Positions 55,883-64,000 of a stretch of DNA of 64,000 nucleotides are shown piece after piece (position 1 is the first letter of the stretch; each line of letters begins with the position of its first letter). The stretch spans positions 2,418,001 to 2,482,000 of the forward strand of contig QYRS01000002.1 of the NCBI GenBank assembly GCA_006503535.1, read 5' to 3'. Both the position numbers and the translations under genes were made by a program. Origin of the DNA: Arthrinium phaeospermum. Its lineage: Eukaryota > Ascomycota > Sordariomycetes > Amphisphaeriales > Apiosporaceae. The notes under the pieces are model-generated. The model was not told the origin of the DNA and did not search any database. It was given only the letters and a program-made list of their open reading frames with translations.

Positions 55883-58029
55883 CTAGCAGGTCCACACGCC
55901 GACGATGCCGTCCTGGCGTCCCTCGACCATGTATCCATCCTTGATGCGCACATGCTCAACAATGGCTGGCGTCTTGTTCTCCTCTGCTTGCGTGATGCCA
56001 GCGCCGCACTCCCACTGCCGCGACTCAAGCTTGTCGTATACCTTGACAACGTCCTCCTGGGCGGCACTGACGATGCGCCTGTCGTCAAACATCATGCTGG
56101 TGACGGGGTGATCATAGGCATAAGCATCGAAAATGGAGCCAGTACGGAGATCCCATATCTATGTCTCTGTTAGCAAGATCCTTGTGAAAGGCGTTGGTGT
56201 GAGGGGAAGGCTCCCAACTTACCCGAATACTGCGGTCCAAACTACCTGTAACAAGGTGCATATCATCAAACTGAAGGCAGGTTACTGGTCCGGTATGACC
56301 GACTAAACTCCGGTGTACTTGACCGCTCCGTAAATCCCATAGTCTCACCATGCCGTCAGCAGTTCCACAGGCAAGGGCAGTCTCGAAGACCTGGATGGCG
56401 CCCACAAAGTCGGCGGATGCCGAAGTGGACCGGCTCGTTGACCTCCAGCTGCCTTCGCTGGGTCCCAAGGATGCCGATGCCTGCGCCGCTGCCCACATGA
56501 CATCTAAAGTCTGCACACATCGGCCCTTGTTCAGATCCCAGTGGCGCAGTGTCTTGTCGGATGAGCCTGACACAAGCACGTCTCCACGGAAATGAAGAGC
56601 CGTGACTTCGTCAACATGTGATTCCAGAGAGAACAAGGGGCAGTCAGCCATGCTGCCTGCTGGTGGGTCCACAGGTTGGTCGTCCTTGTTCTCGAACGCG
56701 AGACCATCTTCATCTTCTTCGTAGGTTCCTTGAGGGTCATAATGCGCCTTACTGAGATCCCATAACCGAATGGTTGCATCTCTGCCACCAGTTGCGAGGA
56801 TGTTGTCCTCGACCTGAAGCGTTCGGACGGATGCCGTGTGCCCCTCGAGGAGTCCTATGCACCGTCCTGCATTGAGATCCCAAACCTTGACCTGATCATC
56901 CATGCCCGAGGAAACCATTGTACCAAAGGGGAAATCGAAATCGAGTGCTGTGATCTGGTCGGTATGGGCCTTGATCTCACGAATTGCCGTGCCCGGCTCA
57001 AAATGTTCATGCAAGATGGGCATCGACTTCCGTCGGATAGTCTTGGCCCGCTTCGGCCGTGAAGGCGTGCTGTTGGTGGAGGGGATCTTCTCGTAGACCG
57101 ACTTGGACATGAACTCGTCCGCGTCCTCGTCCGTGACCATGTCATCCCCGTCGTCCTTGCTAGGGGTCAATTCCCTTGCTATGGACTCGGCCTCGTCGAC
57201 CAACATTTGTGCGTCCTCGATGTGGCCCTCCATATCCATAACTGCATTTGTTAGCAAAACGTTTAGTGTAAAAAGAGACATGGGGAAGCCTACTGTCATG
57301 TTCAAGTAAGGCTTCCTCTTGCTCCAACCCTGCTAACCGGTCCAGGATAATCTTTCGCATGCCCGCAAGGTTGGCGATCTTGTTGTCGATCTCGCGAATC
57401 TCACTGCTGGCCATGTTCTTGCGGACGCCGAGCATTTCCAGCTCGTGGAGGAACGAGGCCCTCCCTTCTTCAGCTTGTGCAAGTGTTGCGGGCTGTCAGG
57501 CGCATGCGGCTGCTCCTCAATCATCTTGCGGCCTCGAGAGACCCTCCTCCTATGCCTCTTCCCATCCTCAGACAGCTCGGGGAAGCTTGCCTGGAAGCCT
57601 TGGAATAACGAATAGGTGTTGTCTTCGTCGGGGATTTGTCGCAACAAGTCGTCGGACAGATAGGAGAGGGCACGAGACTGGATCTCCGTGGTAGAGAGCT
57701 TGGAGCGCACCAAGTCGGTCGGAGTGGTCCTGGCCATGGAGAACATGCTCCGTTGGATCCCGGGTCTCTTCAATTGCTTGTGTACCTCGGCCATGGCGTT
57801 TTGGTAGTGGCCGCCCGAGGCGGATTCATTAGACAAGGGCCCGACCAAGTGCCCGGCAGTCGTGGTGATTTTGCGAGTAAACGTCTCTATCCCTCGAGTC
57901 TGGAGCAGCAATTAGCCGGGTGTACAGAGGGGGCATCATGGGCCGCACGCGAGCAAGTACCGAGAGGATTGAACTGTCGCCCACGGAGGCTTCATCACGA
58001 AAAGCATTGTCGAAATCTTTATCATCCAT
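55883..58029 (-). pseudogene. MDV1: Mitochondrial division protein MDV1 (WD40), one-base frameshift
   Basis: Four minus-strand exons are recognisable: 58029-57961, 57899-57294, 57241-56223 and 56158-55883. Together they match fungal Mdv1, the adaptor that links Fis1 on the outer mitochondrial membrane to the dynamin Dnm1. The N-terminal region has ILSTRGIETFTRKI (across the first intron) and TTPTDLVRSKLSTTEIQSRA. A coiled-coil follows ([19 protein letters not shown]), then at least six WD40 repeats ([20 protein letters not shown] through IVGVWTC). Exon 2 is 606 nt, but the phase of both neighbouring introns requires one more base. The frame switches near 57459-57465, inside a C-rich run between HLHKLKKG and [14 protein letters not shown]. 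Everything else is intact, so a sequencing or assembly error is as likely as a real mutation. The type call reflects only the given sequence. Confidence 0.8.
57457..57467 (-). other. MDV1: Apparent single-base deletion in MDV1 exon 2
   Basis: The plus-strand run GGCCCTCCCTT marks where conserved Mdv1 coding sequence changes frame. Uncorrected, translation would leave the coiled-coil frame here and stop near 57333. There is no GT donor near enough for an intron to explain the shift. Confidence 0.7.
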
Positions 58030-59093
58030 ACGACAGCTAAGACCAAGCCGGTACTTGAGCAATTGGACAAGTAACAGGGCGGTGGCTAACGTGGTGCTGT
58101 GGGGGATTCAGGAAGCTGGTCGGGTATTGAGCTCAAAAACATTGAACACTTATCACGATAATAATTTGATGGAGCCACGAAAAGAAGGCATAGTCGTCTG
58201 GGAATAGAGCTCTCTAGTTGGACTGGGGTTGCATCAGATGGCTCGTGCAGCCTAAAATAATGCCATGCGCTAAAATACCAGGCTTGGAGGCGGCTGCTAG
58301 ACAGCCACTTCACCATAATTGGGGAGCTGCTGCAAGCTTGCGACATTCTGCTGGCTAGACGTGCGTGCCCTTTCGTCATTGGGCCATGGGCTTGGGGGGT
58401 GGGCAGGCGGGCGGGCAGGCTAATAAATGACGCTGCAAAGGTAAGCTGCTCTGCACTGCAAGCTGCAAGGCCGGACATCGGACTCGACCAATTGGCCATG
58501 CAAATAACACAGGCAGAAAAAACTTATTTGACAGTAGGCATTTTGTAGCCAGAGAGAAAATGAGGCATTATGCATTTGGTGGAGAGGTCAAAGGGCTGAT
58601 TGCCTACATGAATTGATATAAATGTGTGATGGGCTATTCCAAGTGATCATTTGGCCAAGTATTAGTAGTCGTCGGCGCATACAAAGTTTCCGCATGAAGA
58701 AATCACAAGCTTCTTACATACATGCAATAGATATGCTACAACTAAGCCTTGAACTTGGCTAGGTAGTCCATTGATACGTCAGTTGCAGGTACATCTGACA
58801 TGCGACTAATGCTTTCGCCAATTGATTATGCCATTGAATAAACGCCGGAAGGGAGGATATAAGTATATCAATTGTATAAGCAGTTCTTCCTAAGCTATCG
58901 CCTTATACCGTAGCAGGAGATGACATTTATGTGAACCTTCTGCCTCCGACCCGGCGGCGTCCACTGGGGCCGGAAGGGCTGAGTCGAGTCAAGCAAACGA
59001 CTTCAGGAAACTTTGCACACCATCAGACGAGGCACACACCATCTTGCAAGTGTCACTACAACTCAATCTCGTGCTTCGCTTCAATCCTACACC
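58030..59093. other. Divergent promoter region (MDV1 / chorismate mutase)
   Basis: About 1 kb between divergently transcribed genes. A weak TATA-like string (GGATATAAGTATAT) lies at about 58855-58868 on the plus strand, upstream of the chorismate mutase start. No gene is supported. Confidence 0.5.
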
Positions 59094-60048
59094 ATGGAAA
59101 AAGTAGTGGATCACTCTAACCCCTCCAAGGCGTTGGATCTGTCAGAGATTCGCTTCCAGCTTATGTGCGTATTCAAGCTTCCCTTCGGATCTTCTGGGCA
59201 GAGAACCACCAGCAAACATTGGATATTTCTGTTCGCGGAGAGGGAGGCTAACTCGTGGTCTTTTTTAACTTTACCCGCAATGCAGCCGCCTCGAGGACAC
59301 CATCATTTTCCACCTGATTGAGCGGGTGCAGTTCCCCTTGAACAGCACCATCTACAAGCCGGGCGCGATCCCGATCGGCCACGAGCATGGCGACGACGCC
59401 GGCGACGGCCAGCAGCTCAGCTTCATGGACTGGTACCTGAAGGAGCAGGAGCGCCTGCAGTCGCTGATCCGCCGCTACGAGGCGCCCGACGAGTACCCCT
59501 TCTTCCCGACGGCGCTGCAGAAGCCGCTGCTGAAGCCCATCGCCTACCCCAAGATCCTGCACCCCAACGACGTCAACGTCAACGCCGAGATCAAGCGCTT
59601 CTACACCGAAAAGTTCCTGCCCGGCGTCTGCCAGCAGCGCACGGAGCGCGGCGAGGCCGCCGAGAACTACGGCTCCACCGCCACCGCCGACATTGCCTGC
59701 CTCCAGGCCATCTCGCGCCGCATCCACTACGGCAAGTTCGTGGCCGAGTCCAAGTTCAAGTCCGACCCGGAGCTCTACACCCGCCTCATCAAGGCCGGCG
59801 ACACCGACGGCATCGGCGAGTCCATCACCAACGCCGCCGTCGAGAAGCAGGTGCTGGAGCGGCTCCGGATAAAGGCACAGGCCTACGGTACCGATCCCTC
59901 TTCTCCGGACAAGGGAACCGGCGGCGATACCTTTTCCAAGATCAACGTCGAGGCTGTGGTTTCCATGTACAGGGATTTTGTCATCCCCCTGACCAAGGTA
60001 GTCGAAGTAGACTACTTGATGCAACGTTTAGAGGAGAAGGAAAACTGA
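59094..60048 (+). CDS. ARO7: Chorismate mutase (eukaryotic AroQ type)
   Basis: Two exons (59094-59164 and 59286-60048) give 277 residues. The 121-nt intron runs from GTGCGT to ATGCAG and completes an Ile codon. The enzyme converts chorismate to prephenate, the first committed step to phenylalanine and tyrosine. The all-helical allosteric AroQ fold is recognisable from [19 protein letters not shown] (the catalytic Arg helix), [60 protein letters not shown] and the C-terminal [20 protein letters not shown]. The middle region carries the Tyr/Trp regulatory site in yeast Aro7. Length is close to other fungal enzymes. The ATG at 59094 has an ACC context and encodes [20 protein letters not shown]. 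Confidence 0.96.
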
Positions 60049-60271
60049 GCCGGGATGGCTAGCTACAGCACGCATGCGCTTGAAAAAGGAAGGGCCTCAT
60101 TATATATCATCAGTCACGCAGGGTGGCAGGATTAGAGGTATAAAGATCAAGTTAAAGGAGAACACATAGACTACTACTATGGATGTTTGAATAGGCACTA
60201 CTTTTGGAAAAGAAAGAACGAAATAAATAAAAGCTGGTTTCATAATGTCTTGGATTTATGGGTATCTATCT
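60049..60271. other. Short convergent intergenic region
   Basis: A 223-bp gap between the stops of chorismate mutase (+) and BCP1 (-). It contains an AAATAAATAAAAG string at 60220-60232, likely a polyadenylation-efficiency element for the plus-strand gene. Confidence 0.5.
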
Positions 60272-61206
60272 TCACGATGGCGGGTTGATGTAGTCGCCGA
60301 CAGCCTTCACCGCAGCGGCGAATTTGCCAGCTTCGATCAAGATCAGGTGCCCGCTCGGCGAGACGCCCATCTCCTGGAAGGCGCGCTTGCTGTCGGCGGC
60401 CGAGGCGTCATTGTTGGTGAAGGCGTAGGTGCCATGGGCGGCGGCGTACTTGTGCAGCACCTCGTCCTCGGGGTGGAAGTAAAAGGTCATCGGCTCCTGC
60501 TTGCCCTTCTTCTTTTTGCGCTCCTCGACGTCGAGCGTCGACTCGATCTCCTGGTAGGTCTTGGACAGCACAAGATAGTGGGTGAACTCGTACGGCTCCT
60601 TGTCCTCGACGGCGGCTTCGATCTCGTCGACCAGCATGCTGTACATGGGCGGCGCGATCTCAGACGGCATGTTGATGAGACGCTCAGACAAGACGAGGCC
60701 GACGTGCTTGTCCGGCGAGGCCAGCAGGTCTGGCACGACCGAGGACAGAGACGGTGAGGTCTTAGCCTTGTCCGAGAGGTAGCTGACGAGGTCCGCCAAA
60801 GGCTTCTTCTCGCGGTTCTCGCGCAGGTTGAGCGCCGTCATCATGGCATAGGGGTCGCCTCCCTCTCCGTCGGTCTTGACCGTGGAGCCGATGGTGGACT
60901 GTGAAAGGATCAGGTCTGCCAGGCCGGAGATGTCGAACAGGGCGGCATCCACGTCCAGCAACTGGCGCAGCAGGGCTTTGCTGCCATGGAAGTCAATGTC
61001 TGCATTGAAGTTGAACCATTCAAAGTCCACATTGACAATATCAAAGTCCTGCAAATTAATTAGTATGGAGGGGTCATATGAACGAGCGCCGCCGGGACGT
61101 GAATGAAAAAAATACTTACCTCGTCATCCGAGCTCTCGCCCTCGTCCACCATCTTATCCGGGTCGGCAGATGCGCCATCAGCTTCTCTCGCTCTCTTCTT
61201 AGCCAT
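60272..61206 (-). CDS. BCP1: BCP1/BCCIP family protein
   Basis: Two minus-strand exons (61206-61120 and 61048-60272) give 287 residues. The intron runs from GTAAGT to TTGCAG. The acidic N-terminus (MAKKRAREADG, then DEGESSDDE) leads into the conserved BCIP core: DFDIVNVDFEWFNFNADIDF, the FHGSKALLRQLLDVDAALFD segment, and LADLILSQSTIGSTVKTDG. The C-terminal part includes EFTHYLVLSKTY and MTFYFHPEDEVL. In yeast Bcp1 is a nuclear chaperone for ribosomal protein Rpl23 (uL14) and aids export of the lipid kinase Mss4; human BCCIP is related. The internal Lys-rich stretch (RKKKKGKQ) is usual. Gene and length are normal. Confidence 0.95.
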
Positions 61207-63469
61207 TTTGAGGAGTATGCAGATTTGTCTAGGACTTGAGATTCGCTGTTGTCAGGTACCGAGGCGCGCCCAATTCGAAGAACTGCTGCTGCGTTGTGAG
61301 TGAAGAACTTTTGAAAGATTGAGAAATGCCCCTCGCTAATCCTATCTTGGAATAGTTTTTAGCTCGATAAGCCCCGTTGCCCCGCATTCAAGCTGACGTG
61401 GGGCTTTACTGTCTCTCATTATTCAGCTCTCGGAACTGAAATCAAAGACGACCATTTTAAGATGGACGGTCGGTAAGGGTACTTAGTTTGTGAATTTAAG
61501 CATTCTCTGCATGGAGTCAAACCAGATGAACCTGAAGTCTTAATTTCCCGCGACCTAATGGACCTGGTTAGGCGGTGCCCTTCTTTGTTCGTGTGTCCCA
61601 AGTACGCTGGACAGCGAGATCAGATGCCCCTGGTGTAAACCTGACTGATGCATCTGTTTACATGCAAGCTAAGTACTATGTAAGTATATTGTACGTCGAG
61701 CAAGCTGGATGAGCTTCTACCAAACGGAATTAAGGATAGTCTGCATGTAGTCGGTGCCTGATGGAAAATGGTACGTAGATGTCCATCAACCGCTTACACA
61801 TGCCGATTCCATCTCCATGCAGGTGCAGACTATAACCACTGTCATACATACTACTATGTCACACCATCCATACAGCAGATGCCAGGGGCTATTGGGTCGA
61901 GGTCGGTGGCTTCTCGACCGCTTATTTACTTGCATATACAGTATACTTGATGCCATCCTAGTTCATGGTCACGATTTATGGTTCACGCAGAGTTTCTGCG
62001 TCTCAACGGCCTTTAAACTTAAAGTAACCCCGTACTAGAGGTAACCATAACAAACCCGCCGTCCTGCCAACCCGGCTTGTAAGGTTCATCATGCCTGGAG
62101 CAGCATCGACGTGGTAGGAGTATATTAGAATTTGTTGTCATAGTGCTGAGCCCGTCCCTCCTATATTGACAATATATGTAGATATCGAAGTCCAGACGGA
62201 AAATCGTTAAGGTGGGAAAGGGAAAATGCAATGGTGATAGTGATGATGGTGGTGGTGGCAGGGACGTAGTTGCAGCAGCAGCTCTCCTTCTGCAAGAACT
62301 GACGACGATGGCGCCACCCACCAGCGATCGAGCCGATGAAGGGTCAAGCTTCAAGCCATGCCGCATAGCCGGCAGACCGACAAACAGACACGCAGACAAA
62401 TACAAATGCTTGTCAGCAATAGCAAGTGCCCGTCATGCATGGAATATTCAGAAAGAATCCCATTGTGCAACTGTGCAATGGCGCGCCAGTCAGAGATGCA
62501 GCACCGAACCCCTTTCTTCCCTTCTCACAATTAGACTGGGTCAAGAGATCGGGAGATGCAGACTACCTTAGAATCTGCTCATATATATAAATAGACCTTG
62601 CGCAGCTTGGCCCCCCGGCCGGCCCCTCCCCCATTTTCCTTCCCGCCTCTCCTGGAGACGGAAAATTTCTTCACCACTCAGGAGAGACAGAGAGAGGGTT
62701 CGGGAGGGAAAACGTGGAGCGGCACGAAGCTTGTAGTGGAAGGAAGGCAGGCGGCGGCCAGTAGGCTGTCATGACGACATCAGGGGTAGATTCAGCCTGT
62801 ATGCCGCCGAATCTGGGGAAGCCCTGCCCAAACGAATCGAAAATCGCACCGTCGCTTACTCTCCATGCGAGCTAGTCCCCCTCCTCCGCCCCGGGGCTGC
62901 ATGAGGTGTGGCAGGATGGGGATGCATTTGTACTGACACTATTGGCATTTGGGAAAAGATGAATTGCACACCCGAGTCGATTCTACTCGACTCAGTAAAA
63001 CATATTATTCAGTAAACATAAATACATACTAATGGGTATTGTGGTTGCAGTAAGCAGCATAAACAATAACGTATGATGATGTCCGGAACTTCCAGCGCCC
63101 ATGGGCAGACAAAGCAGCAAGCACCGGTTTTTTCCACCAGAGGCGACCAAGAAATTGGCTCACAATGAACTCCATGTCCCTTTTCCCCATCCATCCATAT
63201 ACAGATGTTCCCCCTTTACCCGATGACTCCACTTTGTAAAGCCAGGCATTGCGCTGTTTGCCTGGCAGGCATGCTTGATGGGAGGATACGACGTCCTCCC
63301 AAATTAACACAAATGTTGCAAAAAAAGAAAGGCCTGGAAATGGATCCAGGCCCTGACCCGAACCAATACGCCATGCACCCAAGTCGCTATGCATCAGGAT
63401 CACCCAATCAGGTAATCGGAAAATCGATTTGCTCATCTCCCTCCTGCAGGACATTATATTGTGACTCGC
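61207..63469. other. Long intergenic region with orphan TATA/CT-rich promoter-like element
   Basis: About 2.3 kb without a supported gene. At 62580-62596 a TATA element (CATATATATAAATAGA) is followed by C/T-rich DNA (62610-62660), looking like a plus-strand promoter. The only downstream frame is a 34-codon one at 62771-62875. The rest is the 3' flank of the cyclin-like gene (-) and the promoter of BCP1 (-). Confidence 0.45.
62580..62596 (+). promoter_or_regulatory. Orphan TATA-like element
   Basis: A TATA string with a C/T-rich tract just downstream resembles the promoters of the LDH2-type and reductase genes, but no recognisable coding gene follows on the plus strand. It could drive a noncoding RNA or a small ORF, or be chance. 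Confidence 0.35.
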
Positions 63470-64000
63470 TCAGGACCGGGGCTTTACGTCCGCCGGGAAA
63501 CGCAAGAAATCGTGAGGCACCGGGGGTGACTTGGCAAAGGCCTCGCGCGTCGCGAGATCTAGGCTTTCTGCTGTCTGGCTGCCCGGTGTGCGCACCTCGG
63601 ACTTTGGTGTATCGGCGGGCGTGAGCGAGAGACCCAGACCAACGACGGCCTGGCCTGAGATCATGGGCCTCGCGGGGTTGTAGAGCTCGTACTCTCTGGC
63701 CTCCATGGCCAGCTCGCTGGTCTCGTCGAGGAGCTCGCGACGGGCGAGCTCGATGTCGTGCCGCGCCTGCTTGATGTATTGGTCGTCCAGTAGCGGGATG
63801 ATGCGGTACTCGAGGGCCTCCATGATGCAGCGCTCCGTGACGTTGATTTGCTCGCAGGTCCACATGTCGCGGCCCCACTCGCTGGCATACCAGGAGGTGG
63901 GCTCATGCAAGTCCGCGATGAATTTGTTGGCTATAATTAGGGCGGCCAGCACGTTAACCTCGGGGAATACGGTATCGTTGTGGGCTGGCGGCAGAATTGG
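63470..64000 (-). CDS. Cyclin-like protein, C-terminal part (cut by window edge)
   Basis: The frame is open from the right edge (64000) to the stop at 63470 and gives the last 176 residues. The opening PEVNVLAALIIANKFIADLHE, then WGRDMWTCEQINVTERCIMEALEYRIIPLL, resembles the second half of a cyclin box of the Pcl/PHO80-type fungal cyclins. In those, the helix with the AAL-IA-KF pattern and the final E-x-L-x-W/Y helix are conserved. Such cyclins activate a Pho85- or Cdc28-type kinase. The tail has Thr-Pro sites (SLTPADTPKSEVRTPGSQ), possible kinase targets. The N-terminal half of the cyclin box lies outside the window, so the class is uncertain, and an exon boundary before the edge cannot be excluded. 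Confidence 0.65.
   Translation of the reverse strand, partial: PILPPAHNDTVFPEVNVLAALIIANKFIADLHEPTSWYASEWGRDMWTCEQINVTERCIMEALEYRIIPLLDDQYIKQARHDIELARRELLDETSELAMEAREYELYNPARPMISGQAVVGLGLSLTPADTPKSEVRTPGSQTAESLDLATREAFAKSPPVPHDFLRFPADVKPRS

Noticed and set aside
57333..57460. Continuation of the MDV1 N-terminal frame to a stop at 57333 as the true C-terminus of a short protein
   Set aside because: The tail in that frame loses all similarity, whereas the alternative frame over the same DNA encodes the conserved Mdv1 coiled-coil, so it is a frameshift product.

Overview
The window is nuclear DNA of a filamentous ascomycete. The gene structures show this: short GT-AG introns (mostly 45-85 nt) with GTAAGT-like donors and GCTAAC/CTGAC-like branch sites, TATA plus pyrimidine-rich leaders, and gene spacing of about 0.3-2.3 kb. 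The gene content agrees: Zn2Cys6 regulator, DHA2 transporter, trihydroxynaphthalene-type reductase, LaeA-like methyltransferases, NIT-9/CnxE-type fusion, Mdv1. A Sordariomycete, perhaps Sordariales, is my best guess; the exact taxon cannot be fixed from this window. I found no rRNA, convincing tRNA, CRISPR array, transposon or telomere repeat.

Layout. 0.6-3.7 kb (+): F-box-like protein with a long acidic region. 4.3-6.7 kb (-): DHA2-type MFS exporter, head-to-head with a Zn2Cys6 regulator at 8.7-11.2 kb (+). 11.6-12.1 kb (+): small tail-anchored protein. 13.1-14.2 kb (-): Rkm5-like ribosomal-protein lysine methyltransferase. 16.0-18.1 kb (+): long-chain acyl-CoA synthetase. 20.0-20.9 kb (-): NCS-1 calcium sensor.

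22.9-33.0 kb is the most accessory-looking stretch: a hemerythrin-like protein (-), an LDH2/malate-dehydrogenase-like oxidoreductase (+), a hydroxynaphthalene reductase (+), and two tandem LaeA-like methyltransferases (-). The two methyltransferases share a six-exon structure that includes 14-nt and 18-nt microexons.

34.4-37.1 kb (+): CDC45. 39.2-40.6 kb (+): low-complexity, Gln/Ser-rich protein with one hydrophobic segment. 41.6-42.9 kb (+): intronless F-box-like protein. 43.3-45.5 kb (-): molybdenum cofactor enzyme NIT-9/CnxE (Mog-MoeA fusion with a His-rich linker). 46.2-46.8 kb (+): POP5, tail-to-tail with GPN2 (46.9-48.0 kb, -), which is head-to-head with BUB3 (48.5-49.8 kb, +). 50.4-52.0 kb (-): disordered protein of unknown function. 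52.9-54.3 kb (-): aldo/keto reductase. 55.9-58.0 kb (-): MDV1 mitochondrial fission adaptor, broken by an apparent one-base deletion. 59.1-60.0 kb (+): chorismate mutase. 60.3-61.2 kb (-): BCP1. 63.5 kb to the right edge (-): C-terminal part of a cyclin-like protein.

Most genes are independent housekeeping functions: replication, spindle checkpoint, RNase P/MRP, Moco and aromatic amino acid synthesis, mitochondrial division, ribosome and protein-export chaperoning. Plausible functional partnerships are the MFS exporter with its neighbouring regulator and, more weakly, the 22.9-33.0 kb oxidoreductase/methyltransferase group. No polyketide synthase, NRPS or terpene cyclase is present, so I do not call a biosynthetic cluster. 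All exon boundaries were placed by eye from splice signals, reading phase and family conservation.
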